NCBI GenBank assembly: GCA_011087645.1
Contig: JAALLF010000018.1
Span: 1 to 64,000, forward strand
DNA: 64,000 nucleotides
DNA from: Alphaproteobacteria bacterium
GTDB taxonomy: Bacteria; Pseudomonadota; Alphaproteobacteria; UBA6615
Reading direction: 5' to 3'
This document shows positions 27,870-36,966 of the stretch, in pieces (within the stretch, counting starts at the first letter, position 1; each line of letters opens with the position of its first letter). A program made the position numbers and the translations under genes. The notes under the pieces were generated by a model that made no database searches, had not been told where the DNA came from, and was given only the letters and a program-made list of their open reading frames with translations.

Positions 27870-28850
27870 CTAAGCGTCGATGTCGACGACCAGGCGACCA
27901 GTCGCCTGACGGCTTTCCAGAACGCCCAGTGCCTCAGCGGCCTGGGCGAGCGGAAAGACCTGGGACACGTGAGGCTTCAAGCGGCCCTCGCTGTACCATT
28001 TCGCCAGTTCGTCGAACGAGGCGCGGTAGGTTTCCGGTTCCTTCGTCTTATAAGCCCCCCAATAGACGCCGACGACGCTGATATTCTTAACCAGCAGATA
28101 ATTGGCGGCGATTTGCGGCACCTCACCAGCGGCAAAGCCGATCACCAGCAGGCGGCCCGACCAAGCCATCGAACGCAGCACCGCCTTCGAGAGATCGCCG
28201 CCGACCGGGTCGTAGACCACATCGACGCCGGCGCCATCGGTAAGCTTACGCACCGCGGCGCGCAGATCCTCATCGACATAGTTGATCACATGGTCGGCGC
28301 CGTGGGCTTGCGCCAGGTCGAGCTTTTCCGAGGTCGAGGCCGCGGCGATCACCGTGGCGCCCAGCGCTTTGCCGCATTCGACGGCGGTCAAACCGACCCC
28401 GCCGCCGGCGCCCAACACCAGCAGCGTCTCGCCAGCCTTCAGCGCCCCGCGATCGGTCAGCGCCAAATGCGAGGTGCCATAAGCCACCGGAAAGGCCGCC
28501 GCCGTGTCGAAATCCATACCCTCGGGAATTGCGAAAACATCGCTGGCCTTGGTGCTAACCTCTTCGGCAAACGCCCCGACGCCGGGCACCACCATCACCC
28601 GGTCGCCCACCGCGACATTGCTCACCCCCTCACCGACCGTCAGAATTTCACCCGCGCATTCCAAGCCGGGGGAAAACGGTAAATCCGGCTTTTCTTGATA
28701 TTGGCCGCGCACCAGAACGATATCGGCGAAGTTCACCCCCGCCGCGCGCACCCGCAGGGTCACTTCACCCGGACCGGCCACCGGCGACGGTGCCTCGCCG
28801 AGCACCAAGGTGTCGGGCTCGCCCCAATCGTTGCATAAAATCGCGCGCAT
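27870..28850 (-). CDS. Zinc-independent quinone oxidoreductase (MDR family)
   Basis: The product has 326 residues and a GroES-like N-terminal domain (AAGVNFADIVLVRGQYQEKP, SPGLECAGEI) followed by a Rossmann domain with LGAGGGVGLTAVECGKALGA near residue 150. The structural- and catalytic-zinc cysteines of alcohol dehydrogenases are missing, as is normal for NADPH:quinone reductase-like (QOR) enzymes. It probably reduces quinones or enoyl/enone compounds. It is divergent from the TrmH gene with a 78-base gap. Confidence 0.92.
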   Translation of the reverse strand: MRAILCNDWGEPDTLVLGEAPSPVAGPGEVTLRVRAAGVNFADIVLVRGQYQEKPDLPFSPGLECAGEILTVGEGVSNVAVGDRVMVVPGVGAFAEEVSTKASDVFAIPEGMDFDTAAAFPVAYGTSHLALTDRGALKAGETLLVLGAGGGVGLTAVECGKALGATVIAAASTSEKLDLAQAHGADHVINYVDEDLRAAVRKLTDGAGVDVVYDPVGGDLSKAVLRSMAWSGRLLVIGFAAGEVPQIAANYLLVKNISVVGVYWGAYKTKEPETYRASFDELAKWYSEGRLKPHVSQVFPLAQAAEALGVLESRQATGRLVVDIDA

Positions 28851-28928
28851 CTTTTCGTCTCATCGTCCCGGTGGAAGCCGCGCTCACCTTGCCTCGTGAC
28901 CGCCGTCCGTGCAAGTTTGCCGCCTATC

Positions 28929-29474
28929 ATGACCAACACACGCGGCTATTTCGGTATTGGCGTCGAGGGTATCTCGAAGGCCATGAATGTGGGCTCGATC
29001 ATGCGTTCGGCGCACGCCTTCGGCGCCGGTTTCGTATTCACTGTCGGCGCGGTTTATCCAGAGAGCGAAGGCGGCAAATCCGATACCTCCGACGCCGTCG
29101 ATCAGCTGCCGCTGTACGAATTCGACGATACTGGTAGCCTGCGGCTGCCGAAAGGCTGTTCGCTGGTGGGCATCGAATTGATCGACGAGGCCGCCGACCT
29201 ACCGAGCTTTCGCCACCCCAGCCGTTGCGCCTATGTGCTGGGGCCCGAGCGCGGCAACCTATCGCCGGAACTGCTCGCCTTGTGCGACCACACGGTGAAA
29301 ATACCGACGCGGTTCTGCGTCAATGTGGGTATCGCCGCCGCCATCGTCATGTACGACCGCACGCTCACCCTGGGCCGCTACGCCCCACGCCCAGTGCGTA
29401 CCGGCGGCCCAACCGAGGCCTTGCCGGCGCACGAATTTGGCGAACCCGTCATACGGCGCAAACGCCCGCGCTAG
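28929..29474 (+). CDS. TrmH/SpoU-family RNA 2'-O-methyltransferase
   Basis: The product has 181 residues from the ATG at 28929. The SPOUT motifs are visible: motif 1 SKAMNVGSIMRSAHAFGAG, motif 2 YVLGPERGNLSPELLALCD and motif 3 IPTRFCVNVGIAAAIVMYDR, which together make the SAM-binding knot. Unlike canonical TrmH the motif-3 Ser/Asn (usually SLNVSVA) is CVNVGIA. The target may be tRNA or rRNA. It precedes the IalB-like gene, but an 84-base gap without a terminator leaves operon membership open. Confidence 0.9.
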   Translation: MTNTRGYFGIGVEGISKAMNVGSIMRSAHAFGAGFVFTVGAVYPESEGGKSDTSDAVDQLPLYEFDDTGSLRLPKGCSLVGIELIDEAADLPSFRHPSRCAYVLGPERGNLSPELLALCDHTVKIPTRFCVNVGIAAAIVMYDRTLTLGRYAPRPVRTGGPTEALPAHEFGEPVIRRKRPR

Positions 29475-29558
29475 GCAAGGGCTGAAATGTGGCAATCACA
29501 CACGATTGATTGACCACAGCCCTTTGCAAGACTCGCCCGATTTTGCTACGAGGCTGCC

Positions 29559-30092
29559 ATGAAATTACACACCTTCATGCGAACCCTGCTGCTGGGCGGC
29601 GCGGCGTTAGCGGCGACCGTCACGATCACGGGAACCCCGGTTCACGCCCAGGAAGCCAAGCTGATCGGCCGCTTCGGCGACTGGGAAGCCTATACCCGTG
29701 GCGGCAAGAACGACCGGTTCTGCTACATCGTCTCCAAGCCCAAGGAAGCCAGCCTACGCTCGCGGCGCGGCGACATTTTTTTGCTGATTTGGCACCGACC
29801 GGCCAAGAAGGAATTCGACGTGGTCCAGGTCGATGCCGGCTATTCGTTCAAGAAGGAATCGGAAGTCGAGGTGAAGGTCGGCGGCGACGAATGGAACCTG
29901 TTCACCCGCGACGGCAACGCTTGGACCTATAAGGGCGACGACGATGCCAAAATCGTCGAAGCGATGCGCAAGGGCGCACGGATGACCGTAAAAGGCACGT
30001 CGAGCCGCAATAATCCGACCACCGACAGCTATTCCCTCAAAGGCGTCTCCGCCGCCCATCGCGCCATGAATAAGGCCTGCGGCCGCTCATAA
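29559..30092 (+). CDS. Invasion-associated locus B (IalB) family protein
   Basis: The product has 177 residues with a signal peptide ([17 protein letters not shown], cleavage after VHAQ). The domain begins [13 protein letters not shown] and has the conserved cysteine after it ([10 protein letters not shown]) and another near the C-terminus (KACGRS), probably forming a disulfide. IalB was named in Bartonella, but homologues are widespread in free-living alphaproteobacteria, where the role is unknown; a periplasmic housekeeping function is likely. Confidence 0.88.
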   Translation: MKLHTFMRTLLLGGAALAATVTITGTPVHAQEAKLIGRFGDWEAYTRGGKNDRFCYIVSKPKEASLRSRRGDIFLLIWHRPAKKEFDVVQVDAGYSFKKESEVEVKVGGDEWNLFTRDGNAWTYKGDDDAKIVEAMRKGARMTVKGTSSRNNPTTDSYSLKGVSAAHRAMNKACGRS

Positions 30093-30153
30093 AGAAGATG
30101 GTCGCGCGCTGATTCCGGTTGCTCCCACCGCCCTAGCGGCTTATCTCAGGGGC

Positions 30154-31293
30154 ATGCCAGCCAATTCTGACATATTCGCCCCGCCCGATACGGCGGCCGA
30201 TGCGCGTCCTAACCTTATCGGCATGAGCCGCGCCGAAATGGCCGACGCGGTTGCCGAGATGGATGAACCGCGCTTTCGCGGCGATCAACTCTTCCAATGG
30301 GTCTATAACCGCGGCGTCACCGACTTCGAGGCCATGACCAACATGGCCAAACCTTTGCGCGCCGCCCTGGCCGAGCGCTTCTCGATTTCCCGGCCGGCAG
30401 TCTCGCGCGATCTGGACTCGATCGACGGCACTCATAAATGGCTGATCAAGCTGGCCGACGGCAACGAGGTTGAAACCGTTCACATTCCCGAATCGGACCG
30501 CGGCACCTTATGCGTCTCGAGCCAAATCGGCTGCACCTTGAACTGCAAGTTCTGTCACACCGGCACCCAACGGTTGGTGCGTAATCTGGGTCCGATGGAA
30601 ATCGTCGGCCAAATCATGGTGGCGCGCGACCATCTGGGCGAATGGCCCAGCGCCGAGCGGCCGACCATCTACGAACGCCAACTTTCCAACATCGTCATGA
30701 TGGGCATGGGCGAGCCGCTTTATAATTTCGACAATGTGGCCAAAGCCTTAAAAATCATCATGGACGGCGAGGGCATCGCCATCTCGCGCCGGCGCATGAC
30801 GCTGTCGACCGCCGGTGTGGTGCCGATGATCCGGCGTTGCGGCGAAGAATTAGGCGTCGGCCTGGCGGTTTCCCTGCACGCGGTACGCGACGAGCTGCGC
30901 GACGAGATCGTACCGATCAACCGCAAATACCCGTTGGCGGAATTGCTCGCCGCCTGCCGCGAGTATCCCGGCGCGCGCAATTCGCGGCGCATTACGTTTG
31001 AATATGTGATGTTGAAAGACGTCAATGACAGCGTCGCCGACGCCCGCGAGCTGGTCCGCCTGATCGCCGGCATTCCGGCAAAGGTCAATCTGATCCCGTT
31101 CAACCCCTGGCCCGGTGCGCCTTACGAACGCTCCAGCGACGAAGCAATTGAGCGCTTTGCCGAGATCGTGCGCATCGCCGGCTACCCCTCGCCGGTGCGC
31201 ACCCCGCGTGGCGAAGACATTATGGCGGCCTGTGGCCAACTCAAATCCGATAGCGAGCGGGTCTCCAAAAGCATCCGCACGGCAGCCGAATAA
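30154..31293 (+). CDS. rlmN: Dual-specificity RNA methyltransferase RlmN
   Basis: This 379-residue radical SAM enzyme methylates C2 of A2503 in 23S rRNA and A37 in some tRNAs. The [4Fe-4S] triad is Cys127, Cys131 and Cys134 (CTLNCKFC), and the catalytic pair is Cys120 and Cys360 (IMAACGQL). [12 protein letters not shown] and [11 protein letters not shown] are also typical. The N-terminal 20 residues before [11 protein letters not shown] are variable. It lies 72 bases upstream of argG in the same direction. Confidence 0.97.
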   Translation: MPANSDIFAPPDTAADARPNLIGMSRAEMADAVAEMDEPRFRGDQLFQWVYNRGVTDFEAMTNMAKPLRAALAERFSISRPAVSRDLDSIDGTHKWLIKLADGNEVETVHIPESDRGTLCVSSQIGCTLNCKFCHTGTQRLVRNLGPMEIVGQIMVARDHLGEWPSAERPTIYERQLSNIVMMGMGEPLYNFDNVAKALKIIMDGEGIAISRRRMTLSTAGVVPMIRRCGEELGVGLAVSLHAVRDELRDEIVPINRKYPLAELLAACREYPGARNSRRITFEYVMLKDVNDSVADARELVRLIAGIPAKVNLIPFNPWPGAPYERSSDEAIERFAEIVRIAGYPSPVRTPRGEDIMAACGQLKSDSERVSKSIRTAAE

Positions 31294-31365
31294 TCGCGCC
31301 GCGCCACGCTTGCCTCACGCGCTCGCGCGCCTATACTCGCGCCGCCCAGAAAAACGCGCGAATTC

Positions 31366-32583
31366 ATGATGACAAACGACGTAAAAAAAGTAGTGCTCGC
31401 CTATTCCGGCGGCCTCGACACCTCGGTCATTTTAAAATGGCTGCAGGAAACCTATGCCTGCGAGGTGGTCACCTTTACCGCCAATATCGGCCAGGGCGAA
31501 GAGGTCGAACCAGCCCGCGCCAAGGCCGAGATGCTCGGCGTGAAGGAAATTTTCATCGAAGATCTGCGCGAAGAGTTCGTGCGCGACTATGTCTTCCCGA
31601 TGTTCCGCGCCAACGCGCTCTATGAGGGCATCTACCTGCTCGGCACTTCGATTGCGCGGCCGCTGATCGCCAAACGGCAGATCGAGATCGCCGCGCAAAC
31701 CGGCGCCGACGCGGTCTCCCATGGCGCGACGGGCAAGGGCAACGACCAGGTGCGCTTCGAGATTGGCTATTACGCGCTCAATCCCGACATCACCATCATC
31801 GCGCCGTGGCGCGAATGGGACCTGACCTCGCGCACCAAACTCATCGCCTACGCCGAAGCGCACCAGATCCCCATCGCCAAAGACAAGCGCGGCGAAGCGC
31901 CGTTCTCGGTCGACGCCAATCTGCTGCATATCTCGGCAGAGGGAAAAGTGCTGGAAGACCCCTGGGTCGAGCCCGAGGAATTCGTCTATTCGCGCAGCGT
32001 CGCGCCCGAGGCCGCGCCCGACAAGCCGACCTATGTGGAAATCGATTTCGAGCATGGCGACCCGGTGGCCATCGACGGCGAGCCCTTATCGCCGGCGGCC
32101 TTGCTAACACGCCTCAACGAGTTGGGCGGCGCCAACGGCATCGGCCGGGTCGATTTGGTGGAGAACCGTTTCGTCGGCATGAAATCGCGCGGCGTCTACG
32201 AGACCCCCGGTGGCACCGTGCTGCACGCCGCCCACCGCGGCATCGAATCCCTGACCTTGGACCGCGAAGCGATGCACCTGAAAGACGAGCTCATGCCGCG
32301 CTACGCCAAGCTGGTCTATAACGGCTTCTGGTTCGCGCCCGAACGCGAGATGCTGCAGGCCCTGATCGACAAAAGCCAGGAACGGGTCTCCGGCACCGTG
32401 CGCCTAAAGCTTTATAAGGGCAGCGCCACCGTGGTCGGTCGCAAGTCGCCGAACAGCCTCTATTCCCTCGACCACGTTACCTTCGAAGATGACGATGTCT
32501 ACGACCAGCGCGACGCCGAGGGCTTCATCAAGCTACAAGCGCTGCGCCTGCGCCTGGAAAAGGCGCTACGGGGCGGAGATTAG
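31366..32583 (+). CDS. argG: Argininosuccinate synthase
   Basis: The product has 405 residues. It joins citrulline and aspartate with ATP in arginine biosynthesis. The PP-loop is [16 protein letters not shown] near residue 11; [14 protein letters not shown] near 120 and [15 protein letters not shown] are family signatures. Two adjacent ATGs (31366 and 31369) could start it. It is convergent with the nnrU gene, with only 10 bases between stops and no visible terminator. Confidence 0.97.
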   Translation: MMTNDVKKVVLAYSGGLDTSVILKWLQETYACEVVTFTANIGQGEEVEPARAKAEMLGVKEIFIEDLREEFVRDYVFPMFRANALYEGIYLLGTSIARPLIAKRQIEIAAQTGADAVSHGATGKGNDQVRFEIGYYALNPDITIIAPWREWDLTSRTKLIAYAEAHQIPIAKDKRGEAPFSVDANLLHISAEGKVLEDPWVEPEEFVYSRSVAPEAAPDKPTYVEIDFEHGDPVAIDGEPLSPAALLTRLNELGGANGIGRVDLVENRFVGMKSRGVYETPGGTVLHAAHRGIESLTLDREAMHLKDELMPRYAKLVYNGFWFAPEREMLQALIDKSQERVSGTVRLKLYKGSATVVGRKSPNSLYSLDHVTFEDDDVYDQRDAEGFIKLQALRLRLEKALRGGD

Positions 32584-32593
32584 AGTTAGACGA

Positions 32594-33289
32594 TCAGCCG
32601 GGCCAGGCCGACACGCCCAATATCAGCGGGTGGAGCCAGAGCAGCGCCAGGTAGAGAACGACGGTGACCGCCACGCGCCACCAGCCGATACCGGGCCAGT
32701 CGAACTTCGTGCGCCTTTGAATTATGGCGACCAGCGGCACCGCGCTGGTGGTCATCAGCACCGGCCCCCAACCGGCCGTATGCTGGCCCGCTTTCTTCAA
32801 ATCGATATGCCACATGCCGCCGGTGGCGAGGACCAGCAGGCCGCCGAACAGAGTGAGGCTGGCGGTATCGCCATTGGCCAGCAAATGAGACAGCGCCCAT
32901 AGGGTCACGCCATTGAGGAAAGGATGGCGGGTGATCCGCATGATGCCCGATGTGGGATCACGGCCCGGCGCCAGCGCATCGCTGCCGGCCATCGTGGGGT
33001 TCGGCGTGGTCAGGCCGCAGACCGCGAGGAACAACGCTACCGGCATCACCAGCACCGGCAGCCAGGCCAGCGCCGGATTGACCTGCCACAAAATTTCCAG
33101 CGGCGCATCGCGATAGGCCAATAACAGCCATACGAACAGCACTGTGATCGCCAGCGAGTAATAGCCGAGGAACTGTTTTTCGCCGAACTGGCGCACCAAC
33201 ACGCTGCGCACCGGCGCGCTCGACAAGAGAAAATGACCGCCGACAAAGGCGACCATTGCCGCAAATAAGGTATCGAGGCCACCGGTCAT
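32594..33289 (-). CDS. NnrU family membrane protein
   Basis: The product has 231 residues with six to seven predicted membrane helices. The signature RITRHPFLNGVTLWALSHLL is near residue 120, and PTMAGSDALAP precedes it, as in NnrU-like proteins related to isoprenylcysteine methyltransferase-fold membrane proteins. NnrU was linked to denitrification in Rhodobacter, but homologues occur in non-denitrifiers and no nitrite or nitric oxide reductase genes are in this window. The function is uncertain. Confidence 0.9.
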   Translation of the reverse strand: MTGGLDTLFAAMVAFVGGHFLLSSAPVRSVLVRQFGEKQFLGYYSLAITVLFVWLLLAYRDAPLEILWQVNPALAWLPVLVMPVALFLAVCGLTTPNPTMAGSDALAPGRDPTSGIMRITRHPFLNGVTLWALSHLLANGDTASLTLFGGLLVLATGGMWHIDLKKAGQHTAGWGPVLMTTSAVPLVAIIQRRTKFDWPGIGWWRVAVTVVLYLALLWLHPLILGVSAWPG

Positions 33290-33394
33290 CGCCGAATTAT
33301 CGGCAAGCGTCCCGGTTTCGTCCAGTCACCGTCGTGATACTGGTGCGATGCGGCGCTAGCCCTTTGGACGCCTTACGTGTAAGACAGCGCCGCC

Positions 33395-33694
33395 ATGACC
33401 GATAATGCCAACGAAAACGCGCCGGGCCTCGACCCGATCGCGGAAAAAATTCTCGAACTTCTGGCGGCGAGCGAACCCAATAGCTCGCTGTCGCCGCAAC
33501 AGATCGCCCAAGCCGTTGCCGATGCGCGGCGCCGGCCCAACGACCCGCCAGACCTGTGGCGGCGCTACCTGCCGGCGGTTAAGCAGCAGGCGCTGCATCT
33601 GGCCCGCGCCGGCAAGCTGATCGTCATGCGCAAGGGTAAGGAAGTCGACGCTCAGACCGCCAAGGGTGTGATCCGCTACAAACGGCCGATTTAG
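33395..33694 (+). CDS. DUF3253 small protein
   Basis: The product has 99 residues and a DUF3253 domain: IAEKILELLAASEPNSSLSP, QQIAQAVADA, DLWRRYLPAVKQQALHLA and GKLIVMRKGKEVD, ending GVIRYKRP. The fold is a winged helix-like arrangement; function is unknown, nucleic-acid binding being plausible. It converges on folD with a 28-base gap. Confidence 0.88.
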   Translation: MTDNANENAPGLDPIAEKILELLAASEPNSSLSPQQIAQAVADARRRPNDPPDLWRRYLPAVKQQALHLARAGKLIVMRKGKEVDAQTAKGVIRYKRPI

Positions 33695-33722
33695 GGCTGA
33701 CTGCCAGACCCTTTTGGGTACG

Positions 33723-34655
33723 CTACCAGACCGGCGCGGCGAGGCCGTTTTGCCGGCACGCGGCGGTGACCGTATTCGCCAGTAGACACGCGATGGTCAT
33801 CGGCCCGACCCCGCCGGGGACCGGGGTAATCGCACCGGCCACGGCGATCGCGGCATCGAATTCCACATCACCGACCAGGCCCATCTTGTCGGGATCGTCG
33901 TCGGTCGGCCGCGGCACGCGGTTGATGCCCACATCGATCACCGTGGCGCCGGGCTTGATCCAGTCGCCCTGTACCATTTGCGGCCGGCCCACAGCGGCAA
34001 TCAATATATCGGCGCGGCGGCAGACCGCGGCCAGATCACGGGTCCGCGAATGGGCCACCGTCACTGTACAACTCGCCTGGGTCAGCAATTGCGCCATCGG
34101 CTTGCCGACGATGTTCGAACGGCCCAACACCACCGCTTCCAGGCCGCTCAGATCGCCCAGTCGGTCTTCCAGCATCATGCGGCAGCCCAGCGGTGTGCAC
34201 GGCACCAGAGCGGCGTTCGGGCCACTCATCTGGCCGGTCGCCAAGCGGCCGGTATTGACTACGTGAAAACCGTCGACATCTTTCGCCGGATCAATGGCGT
34301 CGATCACCGCCGCCGGGTCGATCTGGTCGGGCAGCGGCAGCTGCACCAATATGCCATGGACGCCCGGATCGTCGTTGAGCTTGGCCACCAGGGCCAATAA
34401 TTCGTCCTGCGATGTCGCCGCGTCGAGCCGGTGGTCGGCGGCCGCGATGCCGGCAGCCTCGGCGGCGCGGCCTTTGTTGCGCACATAGACCTGGCTCGCC
34501 GGATCCTCACCGACCAGGACCACCGCCAGCGACGGGGCCAGGCCGTGGGCGGCATTGAGTTCGCTCACCGCCACGCCGATGCGCGCGCGCAGGCCTTCGG
34601 CGAAGGCCTTGCCATCGATAATCCGGTCAGCGAATTGAGCCTTCGAATCGCTCAT
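33723..34655 (-). CDS. folD: Methylenetetrahydrofolate dehydrogenase/cyclohydrolase FolD
   Basis: The product has 310 residues and interconverts 5,10-methylene-, methenyl- and 10-formyl-THF. Catalytic Lys is in [13 protein letters not shown] (near residue 60); the NADP-binding domain has [17 protein letters not shown] near 175, and [13 protein letters not shown] is near the end. An extra C-terminal segment ([10 protein letters not shown]) is present. RBS AGGGGAC precedes the ATG. Upstream lies the remnant of a DUF167 gene and then yggT, the usual alphaproteobacterial order yggT-DUF167-folD with the middle gene lost. Confidence 0.96.
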   Translation of the reverse strand: MSDSKAQFADRIIDGKAFAEGLRARIGVAVSELNAAHGLAPSLAVVLVGEDPASQVYVRNKGRAAEAAGIAAADHRLDAATSQDELLALVAKLNDDPGVHGILVQLPLPDQIDPAAVIDAIDPAKDVDGFHVVNTGRLATGQMSGPNAALVPCTPLGCRMMLEDRLGDLSGLEAVVLGRSNIVGKPMAQLLTQASCTVTVAHSRTRDLAAVCRRADILIAAVGRPQMVQGDWIKPGATVIDVGINRVPRPTDDDPDKMGLVGDVEFDAAIAVAGAITPVPGGVGPMTIACLLANTVTAACRQNGLAAPVW

Positions 34656-34686
34656 GCTTACGTCCCCTGTTAGCGCTTCGGTCAGC

Positions 34687-34782
34687 CTAATTGGCAGCGT
34701 CCCAAGCGTCTAACACAGCGGCCAGGCTTGCGCCATCACCGGTAATTTCGAGCGATTTGAGGCGCGCCGGGCGCCCAAAGGC
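34687..34782 (-). pseudogene. Remnant of a DUF167 (YggU-like) gene
   Basis: Immediately after the yggT stop, in the same reading frame, 31 codons read AFGRPARLKSLEITGDGASL and then [11 protein letters not shown] before TAG at 34687-34689. This resembles the C-terminal strand and helix of DUF167 proteins (RxKxxxIxGDxxxLAAxLxAW). The N-terminal two-thirds of such a gene are missing, and no start codon remains. The neighbours yggT and folD are the ones that normally flank DUF167, so a deletion seems to have removed the body of the gene. The similarity is judged by eye. Confidence 0.5.
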
Positions 34783-35067
34783 TCAGCCGAGAATGAAATT
34801 ATTTCGGATCAAGGATCGTACAAAAAACAGCGCCAACAGCAATATCAGCGGCGACAGGTCCATACCGCCAATCGGCGGGATCACCGATCGAATGCGTTTC
34901 AGCAGCGGCTCGGTAATGCGGTAGAGAAAATCGCCGACCATATAGACCAGCTGGTTCGACGTGTTGACCACATTGAACTGCACCAACCAGGTCAATATCA
35001 CCGAAATGACCACCGCGGCGGTGTAGAGGCCGAGGACTGTGTCGAGGAGTTGCCATACAGCGAGCAT
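34783..35067 (-). CDS. YggT family membrane protein
   Basis: The product has 94 residues from the ATG at 35067, with two membrane helices joined by a conserved stretch: LDTVLGLYTAAVVISVIL, then LVYMVGDFLYRITEPLLKRI, RSVIPPIGGMDLSPLILLL. YggT proteins are linked to osmotic tolerance and cell-division membrane organisation in some bacteria. The open frame extends upstream to 35175, but that section lacks family similarity. It heads the yggT-(DUF167 remnant)-folD unit. Confidence 0.92.
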   Translation of the reverse strand: MLAVWQLLDTVLGLYTAAVVISVILTWLVQFNVVNTSNQLVYMVGDFLYRITEPLLKRIRSVIPPIGGMDLSPLILLLALFFVRSLIRNNFILG

Positions 35068-35228
35068 GGGAGAACGGTATCCTGAATTGGCGAATCGGGG
35101 CCGCGTTGCGACGGCGGCGCAAAGACTAGCCGCGTGTCGGTGTAACTGTCCAGTAACCAGACCAGTAAGGCCCAATGATGATTAACAGGCGGTAAATGGC
35201 GCACGCTTGCGCGCTTATCATAGCTACC

Positions 35229-35257
35229 TTGACAGCGGCGCGGCCCCCTCACATAGT
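35229..35257 (+). promoter_or_regulatory. Original tRNA-Ala promoter, now orphaned at the island's left end
   Basis: TTGACA (35229-35234), a 17-base spacer and CATAGT (35252-35257) form a good sigma-70 promoter about 45 bases upstream of the truncated tRNA. It would have driven the intact tRNA before the island inserted. Now it transcribes a 42-nt tRNA half and then enters the island. The remaining bases between 35068 and 35303 hold no gene. Confidence 0.55.
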
Positions 35258-35303
35258 CCCGCCGCGCTGGCAGACTAACCGCCGCCGACGCCATGACTAT
35301 GAT

Positions 35304-35345
35304 GGGGCTGTAGCTCAGTTGGGAGAGCGCTACGTTCGCAACGTA
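35304..35345 (+). pseudogene. attL: 5' part of tRNA-Ala(CGC)
   Basis: These 42 bases are identical to the first 42 bases of the complete tRNA-Ala(CGC) at 53000-53075 (acceptor 5' strand, D-arm and most of the anticodon arm including anticodon CGC). Identity extends one base further left and stops at 35346 (C instead of G). The T-arm and 3' acceptor strand are absent, so this copy is not functional. It marks the left junction of the genomic island. Confidence 0.9.
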
Positions 35346-35400
35346 CAAACGGAATTATTACACGCTCTATTTCAATTACTTACATAAGTAGTTCGGCAGT

Positions 35401-35420
35401 GTGCACAATTTGTGTAAAAC
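35401..35420 (+). repeat. Left copy of a terminal motif, candidate recombinase arm site
   Basis: GTGCACAATTTGTGTAAAAC matches the motif at 52818-52837 in 18 of 20 positions and has the same orientation. It lies 55 bases inside attL. Each copy contains two spaced GTGTA-like units, as expected of arm-type sites for a tyrosine recombinase or its directionality factor. The role is inferred from position and repetition. Confidence 0.6.
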
Positions 35421-35442
35421 TCCCTGAAAAGAATTTGGAATA

Positions 35443-35607
35443 TTAGTCTCGAGCTTTCTTAACTCTACGAAACTTTGACAACCGCTCGTCCGACGCGATT
35501 TTCAGAGGCTCATCCAGTTCACCTGCGTTGACCGCTTCGACTATCGTATCGATCGTTCCTGGAAGCTTATCAAGAGCATTGATTTCGATTGTGCTGTTGT
35601 CACCCAA
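35443..35607 (-). CDS. Possible small protein, in frame behind the 91-residue ORF
   Basis: A 54-codon frame starts at TTG 35607 (MGDNSTIEINALDKLPGTID...) and ends with RRVKKARD and a TAA at 35443. It has a protein-like pattern of alternating hydrophobic and charged residues and a basic tail. It is in the same frame as the upstream ORF (35626-35901), with only a TAA and five codons between. It may be a separate small gene or the tail of one gene cut by a nonsense mutation. No family is recognised. Confidence 0.35.
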   Translation of the reverse strand: MGDNSTIEINALDKLPGTIDTIVEAVNAGELDEPLKIASDERLSKFRRVKKARD

Positions 35608-35625
35608 GCTAACAACTGACGCACC

Positions 35626-35901
35626 TTAAAACCGCTTCATGCAAACGCTTCCATCCGGCTCTTTCCAAAACCAGCGCTTCGTTCGTTTGGGAACTTCCTG
35701 CCACGCCGTTTCGCCGGTCCCTGCGTTATGGAAGAACTTGGTACGCGTTCTGACGACATGTTTTCCTTCAAGTTCACCCTCAACCAATTCTTTTTGCTCC
35801 TGAATCCGTGTGATCAGCTTTCGGCGCAGCCTCTGCTCGACTGGCTCACGTGCGCCGGAGCGTTCCTTGTCTGTAGTTTTCGGCTTTGCCATTATCGCCA
35901 T
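35626..35901 (-). CDS. Hypothetical basic protein at the island's left end
   Basis: The product is 91 residues from the ATG at 35901, or 88 from the ATG at 35892 (MAKPKTTDKERSG). It is strongly charged, with a helical middle (VEQRLRRKLITRIQEQKELV) and an aromatic C-terminus (KRWFWKEPDGSVCMKRF). No family is recognised. It is on the same strand as the amino-sugar genes but 120 bases downstream of them. Its stop is followed in frame by a further 59 open codons, which is noted separately. Confidence 0.55.
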   Translation of the reverse strand: MAIMAKPKTTDKERSGAREPVEQRLRRKLITRIQEQKELVEGELEGKHVVRTRTKFFHNAGTGETAWQEVPKRTKRWFWKEPDGSVCMKRF

Positions 35902-36021
35902 GGTTCATTTCCCACGCTTCTGATTTGTTCTTTACGATAATGTCTGATCCGCTTCACCGGTCGTTTTTCGAGAAGTTAATCTCGTACGCTGGCAAACCCG
36001 GTATAGTCGGGACCTTGCTTC

Positions 36022-36960
36022 CTATAGATTTAAGATGTAAGCGGTATGCACAATGCCAGAACCGCCGAACTGCTCTTTTTGGCGAACCAAGCCTTCGTTG
36101 AGCACCCCTCCTTGATCTTCGGTGGAAATTCCGAAATCTAAGTATCGCTTTTCACCGGAGAACTGGCCGATTAGATATTCGAACAATCCGTCCAACGCGC
36201 CGACATCAAGGCCTTCCGGAGAAGCGGCAATGTATTGCGCGTGGGCGACCATAAGCGTTTCGAAAATAACAACCCCAGCCAGAATCCGACTTTGCTGTTC
36301 TGCCGTAAACAACCGAATGTTCCGCGGAAAGCGCCCCGCTAAAAGCTGAGCTTCCTCGACGGTATGGACTGGGCGCATGTTGTGTTGATCTTGCAGGCGC
36401 GCCGTAAGAATCTTCCAATACGCAAACCAGTTGTCGCTTTGCTGAAAGGTCAGCCCCGCCTTGGCCGCCTTCTTGGCCCCGCGCTTGCGCCGGCTGGACA
36501 CGTCGCCGCGGTAGGCAAGGTCGATGGCAGTCGTGATCTCGACAGCGCTCAGTGCCGCACCGACGCGTTGGAGCGCATATTGGTCTTCTTGGGCGGGACG
36601 GCAGTGGTAGATGTGAGGCAAAGATTTGTAGATCAGTTGCTTGACACCGGTATTCTTCAAATAAACGCCCAGTTGCTCAATTAACGAAACCATAAGCGGC
36701 GACGACATGGTCTGGCTCTGCTGGATGACGCCGCCGAAAGTTAGGCCTTGATGGCTGAAGCAGATTTCCTGCGAAACATTGGCGGGCAGCAGTCCTACCA
36801 ATTTGTCATCACTATAGACTAGGAGAGACGCGTCTTCGAACCGGTCCGCGTGATACTCCATATAGTCGCGCCGATGCATGAAGTGCGGCGCTTTAGCCCC
36901 GTCCACAAAAGCATCCCAATCACTCTTGTGCTCGGCAGTGTAGGGCGTAAATCGCAACAC
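36022..36960 (-). CDS. FemAB/GNAT-like acyltransferase
   Basis: The product has 312 residues. The central part (SSRRKRGAKKAAKAGLTFQQ then SDNWFAYWKILTARLQDQHN) and the later GVVIFETLMVAHAQYIAASP and KRYLDFGISTEDQ segments fit the FemAB/GNAT-type acyltransferases found in polysaccharide loci. It probably transfers an acyl or aminoacyl group to the amino sugar made by neighbouring enzymes. It starts with GTG at 36960, preceded by AAGGG, six bases after the upstream acyltransferase gene. It is the last clearly functional gene of the leftward amino-sugar operon. Confidence 0.75.
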   Translation of the reverse strand: MLRFTPYTAEHKSDWDAFVDGAKAPHFMHRRDYMEYHADRFEDASLLVYSDDKLVGLLPANVSQEICFSHQGLTFGGVIQQSQTMSSPLMVSLIEQLGVYLKNTGVKQLIYKSLPHIYHCRPAQEDQYALQRVGAALSAVEITTAIDLAYRGDVSSRRKRGAKKAAKAGLTFQQSDNWFAYWKILTARLQDQHNMRPVHTVEEAQLLAGRFPRNIRLFTAEQQSRILAGVVIFETLMVAHAQYIAASPEGLDVGALDGLFEYLIGQFSGEKRYLDFGISTEDQGGVLNEGLVRQKEQFGGSGIVHTAYILNL

Positions 36961-36966
36961 CCGCGC

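Noticed and set aside
35304..35345. A second functional tRNA-Ala
   Set aside because: Only the first 42 bases are present; the T-arm and 3' acceptor strand are missing.
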